A stretch of DNA of 64,000 bases, taken from positions 1 to 64,000 of the forward strand of contig NC_018248.1 of NCBI RefSeq assembly GCF_000227135.1. The letters are read 5' to 3'. The notes below the pieces were generated by a model. The model saw nothing but the letters and a program-made list of their open reading frames with translations. It was not told the DNA's origin and searched no databases. This DNA is from Leishmania donovani. Taxonomy: Eukaryota > Euglenozoa > Kinetoplastea > Trypanosomatida > Trypanosomatidae. Positions 58,002-64,000 of this stretch are shown piece by piece. Each line of letters opens with the position of its first letter. The stretch's first letter is position 1. Made by a program: the position numbers and the translations under genes.

Positions 58002-58592
58002 CGTGCTCTCCTACCTGTGGCTACGTAATGTAAGCGTGTGTAGGCTGCAGCAGCCGCAGCAGCGAAGAAGAATGCGAGATGACCCTTCACCCTCCTGCCG
58101 TGTGTCGGCTCGAGCCCCTCCTCCCTTGGGTTTGCCTCTTTAACGCTCCCTCGAGTAAGGCGTAACGCGCAAAGAAAGTAAAGGGGAGGACGAGTAAAGC
58201 CGTAGCAGACTGTGCGCATGCGCATGAGCAATCACTCTGTTTCTCGGCACACGCCAAGCGCCGGGAGGGAGAGTAAGGGGAGGGCGCCATGCCGTAGTGG
58301 CACGCCGTGGCCTCTCGCGCGCGCTCTCATGCCCGTTCCCCTCTCGGTTGCCCAGCAATAATCACACGCACATGCCCGCTGGCACGCAAGGACAGACGCA
58401 TGCACGCATGTCTCGGTGCACACGGGGACACAAGCGTGTGCCTCTTTCTCCATCTTCCGCTCATCCTCCTCTTCGATTTTTCCTTCCACGACACTCCCGC
58501 TGACGCACACATGCACGCGCGCGCGCACTGCCAGCCTACCACCATACAAGGCACACATTGCAGCGCGTGCACTAGCGAATTTTCTGTTTACG
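58002..58592 (+). other. Intergenic region
   Basis: A pyrimidine tract at 58440-58500 leads to AG at 58532-58533, 60 bases before the next ATG; an ATG at ~58511 lies upstream of this AG. No gene seen. Confidence 0.6.
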
Positions 58593-61500
58593 ATGGCCGA
58601 CACGGCACATTCAACAGCGCTGCCGGTGTTGGGCGAGGGGAAGCGCGGCGGTAACGGTCGCCTCACCACCATCGCGGCTCCAGTATCCGCGGATGGCTCC
58701 ATGGACCACGTGGCGCTCTACCGCCAGTTCTGCGCGGAGGAAGGCTGCAAGGCGAACTCGGCGTTTCTCCGCTACATGCAAGACCGCGGCGGCCACTTCA
58801 GCCTCGAGCGACTGAATCTCAGCAACAACTACCTCGGCTCCAAGGGACTTCGACCAGTGATCCGCATGATTGACCTGTGCCAAACCATCGTATCCATCAA
58901 CCTCGAGAATAACGGAATCAACAACGACGCCGTTATGGGCCTCTGCGAGGTGCTTCAGCGCCACGTCAGCATCACCTCGCTCAACTTGAGCCACAACCCC
59001 ATCTCCGTTGCAGGGGGGAGGCGGCTGCTGCAGCTTGTCGAAGATAACCCCCGCATCACCGAGTTGCTTCTCAACGGGACCGACATCTTCGAAGGGTCGC
59101 AGAGCCGCATCCGCATGGCCCTGCAGCGCAACTCCGCTACCCAGCTAAGCTCCGGGCCGCACATGGAGGTGAACAAGGAGGTGGCGAGCCCTGCCGCCCT
59201 GGCCAGGGCGGCAAGGTGTCAGCCGCCGTCGCCCCCTGCGCGCCGGCGCGGTGGCCCCGCGGCGGCCAACACCCTGCCTGTCTTGACGTCACCCAAAGCC
59301 ACACTGCAGGCGATCCATCATCACCCCCGCAGCGCCGACAATGCAGCTGCAGACGGCCCCTCCGCAGGGGCAGCGTCGACGTTCAGTGGTGCTGTGTCGC
59401 GCCGCAGTCCTGTGAACGGTTCGTCAAGTTCTTGCAACGGCTTTTCGTACAGTGCTACGTCCGCCGCGGTATTGGAGGCGTCGCCGCGGTACACGTGGCA
59501 CGAGGTCACGCTCGGAAAACCACAGCCTCGCCCGCCGCACCCCGCGGTGGCCTCGCAGGAGCACAAGAGTTTTTCCTTGAGCAAGGTGAAAGACCTCAAG
59601 ACGCTCTTCGCCGAGCGGGCGCGGCTGCTCACGGAGATCAACCGGGGGGAGGCCAGCCGGCGCGCTTATGCGGCGCGCCAAGAGCTGATGGCGCTGGAGC
59701 GTCATGGCCGACCCACCGAGGCCACTGCCACTGGTGCGCAGTCCCGCACGTACCCGGGCGCGGCGACAACAAGCATTCCCCTGCCAGTCCTGCTGACGAA
59801 CGTGGACGAGGAGGGCAGTCCCACTGCCAACGCCATCGGCGGCGACGGCGGCGCCGAGAACGCCTCCGTCGACATCTCCGCCGCGCCACACGTCGCCGTG
59901 TCTAGTGGCGGAGAAACAACGGAAGCGGTGCAGCGCAGTGGCAATGCCCACGCAGCGTCCCCGCCCTCCTCCCTGGCAGGTGCAACAGCGTGCATCAATG
60001 ACGCTCCGGCACCGACCACGGTGGTAGGGGTGCAGTCTGCTGAGGCGGGCCTCGCGGACGGGGCCGCCTTGGCTGTCCCGGAGGAGAGGCCCCAGGCCCA
60101 CACCATCGACGATGTGTTGACTCTGACTCGCATGAAGCTCCTGACCACGGAGGAGCAGTTCACGGTGCTGTTCGACCAGGGTTGTCGCGAGTACATGAAT
60201 CGCAACCTGGATGCCGCGTACATGGCGTGGAACGAGGCGATGCGGATAGCGGTGCGTGAGGGACAGCGGGAGTGGATGGCGGTGGTGGCGAGCAACCTGC
60301 AGCGGCTCAGCTACGAGCTCCTCGTCGAGGAGGGCGCCTCGCACCTCGAGCATGGTGAGCTGGACAAGGCGCTGGAAACATTCAAGCTCGCCTACGACGT
60401 GGCCATGAAGGCGAAGAACGCAGCCTGGGAGCGGGACATGCGCACGGCGCTGCAGAATGTGCAGAAGGCGCTCTTCCACCGCTGCCATGAGGCGGCCCTG
60501 CTCCTTTTCCGCCGCGCTCAGGAGGACATGAGTGGCGGCGTCGCAGCTACGACGGTGACGGAGGACGACTATTTTCTAATCCCCGGCACGGAGGAAATGG
60601 TGCGCCACACCGCCGCCTTCGTACGAGAGTGGTCGTGTCTGCTGTTGCTGAAAGAGGCGGTCGGCATGTGGGTGGAGGCGACTCGGGCCACGGGGCGGCT
60701 CAGCGAGGCGGCCGCCGCCCCGCTGAAGGAATCTGTGAAAGATGCGGTGTCGCTCGTCGCCGCCTTCATTGCGGAGCACCACTTCAACGCAGCGTCCCCG
60801 ACGGGCCTGACGTGGTTCGGCACGGACGCCTACCTCTACCACGAGTGCATCCTCCTTAGCGAGCTGTGGTGCGACCTCGTCGCGTACAGCGAGCAGAACT
60901 TGCATCACGGGCTGCTGAGCGCCATCTGCGCCGCCCAGCTGGGTGAGCTGTACGTCGCCACCTTCCAGCTTCCGCAGGCCCTCGTTCAACTGAACAAGCT
61001 GGTCACCTACGGTCGAACGCAGCGATCCGCTGTGCTTGAGGCGGCGGGCCTGACACTGTGCGGTCGTGTGCATCTTCAACGAGCAGACTACGCACTGGCG
61101 GAGGCGGCCCTCGACGAGGCCCTGCGAATCTGGACGGAGCTGCAGAGCGATCCAGCGCCGAAGGTGCTGGCTGACAGCCGCGACGCCGGGGTGTGGCATC
61201 GCTACGACGTGGCACTGATGGACGCCTCTTCGGTGACAGCAGACGAGACCGCCGTCGCATCGGCACAGGCGACGGCGGTTCAGAAGAGTGCGGCGAGCGC
61301 GCCTGCCAAGGCGGCAGCCGCCGTGCCGGACAGGCTTGAGGAGATGAGAGGCACTACTGGCCACGGCAACAGCAGCACCCGCTTCCGCATCGAGACGCAT
61401 CTCCCGACGGACGCGGTCGCCGTGCTCGCCAACATGTGCCGGCACTACAAGGTATGCCTGCTGCTGCACACGTACCGCTACAGCGCCGCCCTAGAGGCGC

Positions 61501-63020
61501 TGGAGAGCAGCCTCAACAATGCCTACAGCGACACCCTGCGCGAGAAGCTGAGGCGCAACTTTCACCTCAGTCCGTCTCTCGATGAGATCGCCGCCATCGC
61601 CGGCGTGCTCAAGACGCCGCTGGTCTTTTACACCCTGGCCACCAAGTACGACTGGGCCGCCACGGAGGGCGGCTACGCAGCGGAGGACTCGCTGTGCATC
61701 TGGGTGGTCTCCGAGTCCCGGGAGATGCGCTTTGTGGAGGTCAACCTGGCCAGGGACTTCAGGTGCACCCTGAGCGGCCTCATAGCCTCGCTGCGGCGGC
61801 AGCTCTGCATCGAGCCGGAGATGGCGGTGCAGCCGGACATTATCACGGAGCTGCCGAGTCTCTCCTGGCAGGAGCCGCTGCGGGTGCTCTACCAGGCGTG
61901 CATCCACCCCATCATCGGCTACGTGCGCGCGCTAGACTCGCATCTGCTCCTCGGTGACGGCATCATCACCGTGGTGCCGAGCGGGCAGATGTGGCTGGTG
62001 CCCTTCCACGCGCTGCTGAACGTCAAAGCCGGCGACCGGTATTTCGTCGAGGAAGCCGCCGTCCAGATGGCCTTTTCCGCTACACAAGCCGCCCTCGCCG
62101 CCCTCAGCGCGGAGCGGGTGCAGCAGCAGGACCTGCACCGGGAGGTAGTAGCGGTGCAGCGCGACGCCGATCACGGCGCGGCCGACGCTCTCTTCTACAC
62201 GCCCTTCCCGTTCGACACGGACAGGTCGGAGCAGGAAGGCGCAGCAGTTGTAGAGATGCTGAGTGCGGGACAGGTGCAACTGGTGGAGCAACTCCGCCGG
62301 CATTGCGCTCCTGAGAAGGCTATCTTCACCCGCAAGGTAGAACTCGTGGAAGACGTGGAGTCGCTGCGGGCAGTCCTGCCGCGCGCCCGCGCCGTGCACA
62401 TCGCCACAGCCACAACCGCATCAGCTCCTTTGTCGCAGGCGAGCGCCATCGACAAGACTGCCTCGCGGCCAGAGGACGAAGGAGGTCTACTGATGCGCAC
62501 TGCAGCCCCGATGGGAGACGTTGGCGTGATTCGGGCGGCCGAGATTGCGCACATGGAGCTGGCGGCGGAGCACGTGATCTTGACGAACACAAACATGTCG
62601 CCGCAGCACACGGACGGCATCCGCGACGACGTGCTCGGGCTGCTGCGCGGATTTTTTGGCAGCGGCGTGCCGTGTGTGATTGCGGGGCAGTGGTGCACGC
62701 CGGACATGAAGCCGATGGAGCTCTTCCGGTATTTCTACGCGCAGCGGTGTCGCCCGCTGCCAACGTCGCCGGCCGACTTGTCTGTTCGTACGGACACCGC
62801 CTCCGGAGGCAGTGTGAGCGCCAGCAACGAGCAGTCCTCCAGGGTTGCACAGCCGCAGGTCGTCGCCGGAGAGGAGGAGCCTAAGGAGGAAGGGGAGATG
62901 GCGCGCCATCGTGCGTTGCTGCTCGCCCGCTCTATTCGCCACCTTCTCACTGAGGAGCCGGCGATGCGCTACCGGCCACGTGTGTGGGCAGGCTACTACT
63001 GCATTGGCAGCGGGTGGTAG
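58593..63020 (+). CDS. LRR-TPR-CHAT protein, catalytic residues of CHAT apparently lost
   Basis: A 1475-residue multidomain protein. An LRR head (~40-190) contains LERLNLSNNYLGSKGLRPVI, IVSINLENNGINNDAVMGL and ITSLNLSHNPISVAGGRRLL. A disordered region (~190-500) follows, then TPR-like helices (~520-930, e.g. FDQGCREYMNRNLDAAYMAW, GELDKALETFKLAYDVAMKA, ADYALAEAALDEALRIW). The C-terminal domain (~1000-1470) has the CHAT hallmark ITVVPSGQMWLVPFHALLN (from 1125), VHIATATT (His1269) and VILTNTNMS (~1330), ending PCVIAGQWCTPD. In active CHAT proteases the motifs are HxATHG and a strand ending SAC. Here the second His is Ala1273 and the Cys position looks like Thr1333, so peptidase activity is doubtful. 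CHAT is the caspase/separase-related domain, and TPR-CHAT proteins act in bacterial defence and signalling. The LRR head closely resembles that of the calpain-like protein at 28980. Start is the first ATG after AG 58532-58533. Confidence 0.82.
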   Translation: MADTAHSTALPVLGEGKRGGNGRLTTIAAPVSADGSMDHVALYRQFCAEEGCKANSAFLRYMQDRGGHFSLERLNLSNNYLGSKGLRPVIRMIDLCQTIVSINLENNGINNDAVMGLCEVLQRHVSITSLNLSHNPISVAGGRRLLQLVEDNPRITELLLNGTDIFEGSQSRIRMALQRNSATQLSSGPHMEVNKEVASPAALARAARCQPPSPPARRRGGPAAANTLPVLTSPKATLQAIHHHPRSADNAAADGPSAGAASTFSGAVSRRSPVNGSSSSCNGFSYSATSAAVLEASPRYTWHEVTLGKPQPRPPHPAVASQEHKSFSLSKVKDLKTLFAERARLLTEINRGEASRRAYAARQELMALERHGRPTEATATGAQSRTYPGAATTSIPLPVLLTNVDEEGSPTANAIGGDGGAENASVDISAAPHVAVSSGGETTEAVQRSGNAHAASPPSSLAGATACINDAPAPTTVVGVQSAEAGLADGAALAVPEERPQAHTIDDVLTLTRMKLLTTEEQFTVLFDQGCREYMNRNLDAAYMAWNEAMRIAVREGQREWMAVVASNLQRLSYELLVEEGASHLEHGELDKALETFKLAYDVAMKAKNAAWERDMRTALQNVQKALFHRCHEAALLLFRRAQEDMSGGVAATTVTEDDYFLIPGTEEMVRHTAAFVREWSCLLLLKEAVGMWVEATRATGRLSEAAAAPLKESVKDAVSLVAAFIAEHHFNAASPTGLTWFGTDAYLYHECILLSELWCDLVAYSEQNLHHGLLSAICAAQLGELYVATFQLPQALVQLNKLVTYGRTQRSAVLEAAGLTLCGRVHLQRADYALAEAALDEALRIWTELQSDPAPKVLADSRDAGVWHRYDVALMDASSVTADETAVASAQATAVQKSAASAPAKAAAAVPDRLEEMRGTTGHGNSSTRFRIETHLPTDAVAVLANMCRHYKVCLLLHTYRYSAALEALESSLNNAYSDTLREKLRRNFHLSPSLDEIAAIAGVLKTPLVFYTLATKYDWAATEGGYAAEDSLCIWVVSESREMRFVEVNLARDFRCTLSGLIASLRRQLCIEPEMAVQPDIITELPSLSWQEPLRVLYQACIHPIIGYVRALDSHLLLGDGIITVVPSGQMWLVPFHALLNVKAGDRYFVEEAAVQMAFSATQAALAALSAERVQQQDLHREVVAVQRDADHGAADALFYTPFPFDTDRSEQEGAAVVEMLSAGQVQLVEQLRRHCAPEKAIFTRKVELVEDVESLRAVLPRARAVHIATATTASAPLSQASAIDKTASRPEDEGGLLMRTAAPMGDVGVIRAAEIAHMELAAEHVILTNTNMSPQHTDGIRDDVLGLLRGFFGSGVPCVIAGQWCTPDMKPMELFRYFYAQRCRPLPTSPADLSVRTDTASGGSVSASNEQSSRVAQPQVVAGEEEPKEEGEMARHRALLLARSIRHLLTEEPAMRYRPRVWAGYYCIGSGW

Positions 63021-64000
63021 TCGCTCAGCTCGTCGCTTAGTTATTGCGGGGAGTGGGTGGGAAAGGGAAAAACCGCGACGGTAGACCAGGCGTCGGCAAA
63101 GGGTCTGCGTGCGCGTGTCTATCGCACCCACTCCCACCACCCCTGCCCTCATGTACAGTAGTAGACCGTAACACGACACGCATCTTGGCGACTCGTGTTG
63201 CAGGCGATGTTCTTTCCGCCACTTGTGTGGCATTGTGGTCGTCTTATTGGGCTCTCTGCTTCTCACGTCATCCTTATTCGCCAGCGGCTAGTCGTGTGAT
63301 CGGACAGGTGGCGTGACGCGGGCGCCCTTCTCGCTCTCCGTGTGTGTGCGTGTGCATGTGTATTCGTTTTCTCGCGCCTTCATGTAAACTACGACACCTG
63401 TAAAGTGCGCGTGGGCATCTGTGCGTGTATCATCCCTGCGCCAGCGTCACGCCCTCTCCTGCCGCTCTCTTCTCAGCAAGAATGTTGATCAGCGCAGACG
63501 AAACTGGAAAGTCAAAGGAGAGGATCATCCGTCTGGAAGGCCGGAGGCGGTGCATGGATGATCGTTCCTGAGGGCGGCTACTCTTGTCAGCCCATCCCCC
63601 TTCCACCCTTGCGACCTCTCTGGTGCTGAGCACCCTCCATGTCATGAGAAAGTGGTGGTGGCTGTGGTGGTGCAAGCCCCGCAACTGTGTAAATGGGTGC
63701 TTCAGCAGCACCAGCTCACACACACACACACACACACAGACGCACACATCCATCTCAGGAAGACTCGTCTCTGGCGTCCCATGCGTTGTTCTTCGAGTCG
63801 CACGCGAAATGTGGAGGCGAGAATCTCGCTGAGCGCAACAGGTCGTATCATGGCGGGCTGTGCATGACCACCTGCGGACGCACACACCATGTGCGCACGC
63901 ACACCCTCTCCGAATCATCTTTCTCTGCCTCGTCCCCTTCTCTCTCCGTCGCCAAAGCCCCGCGACGCTTTTGGGACTCTCAGTGCACAGTTGCGCGCTC
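63021..64000 (+). other. Downstream region to window end
   Basis: Probable 3' UTR and intergenic sequence with TG-rich (63345-63362) and CA-rich (63717-63738) repeats. No gene, RNA or strand switch recognised before the edge. Confidence 0.6.

Noticed and set aside
1..64000. CRISPR arrays, tRNA/rRNA clusters and telomeric CCCTAA repeats
   Set aside because: None seen; repeats present are dinucleotide microsatellites and diverged SIDER-like copies, and no tRNA-like cloverleaf with A/B boxes was recognised by eye.

Overview
The window looks like nuclear DNA of a trypanosomatid, most likely a Leishmania or a close relative. All genes are intronless and run head to tail on one strand, each preceded by a polypyrimidine tract and an AG (a trans-splice acceptor layout). 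UTRs are long and rich in CA/TG repeats, there are SIDER-like degenerate retroposons, and trypanosomatid-typical families are present (side-chain phosphoglycan galactosyltransferase, calpain-like protein, mitochondrial topoisomerase IA, p32/MAM33-like protein). From memory, the order SCG - histone H4 - ... - topoisomerase IA - STE kinase resembles the left end of L. major chromosome 21; this was not checked.

Layout: 1-5040 is a short minus-strand unit with an SCG-type galactosyltransferase (open from 2679 to the window edge, cut by two gaps) and histone H4 (two gaps). 5041-6025 is a divergent strand-switch region, the expected transcription start zone for both directions. From 6026 to 63020 all genes are on the plus strand in one polycistronic unit: METTL2/6/8-like tRNA m3C methyltransferase, RBX1, p32/MAM33-like protein, two related BAR-like coiled-coil proteins separated by a SIDER, a Qc-SNARE, an Asp-box beta-propeller protein, an acylation-motif WD40 protein, a single-TM protein, an MFS transporter, a four-TM protein, a small basic protein, another multi-TM protein, a giant LRR/calpain-like protein, mitochondrial topoisomerase IA, a two-TM cyclase-like/STE11 kinase fusion, a candidate small gene, a PPR-like mitochondrial protein, a pseudokinase, an LRR protein, a NOP9-like Pumilio protein, and an LRR-TPR-CHAT protein.

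Genes in such a unit are usually functionally unrelated. Two themes still recur. One is mitochondrial RNA/DNA metabolism (p32-like, topoisomerase IA, PPR-like, possibly the basic 151-residue protein). The other is large signalling or scaffold proteins that keep the fold of an enzyme but have lost catalytic residues: a calpain-like protein, a CHAT (caspase-like) protein and a kinase. The first two carry a closely similar N-terminal LRR head, the most interesting pattern in the window.

Six N runs interrupt the sequence. Three are exactly 99 bases long and have the same sequence or the same repeat on both sides, which points to overlapping contig ends joined with a default spacer.
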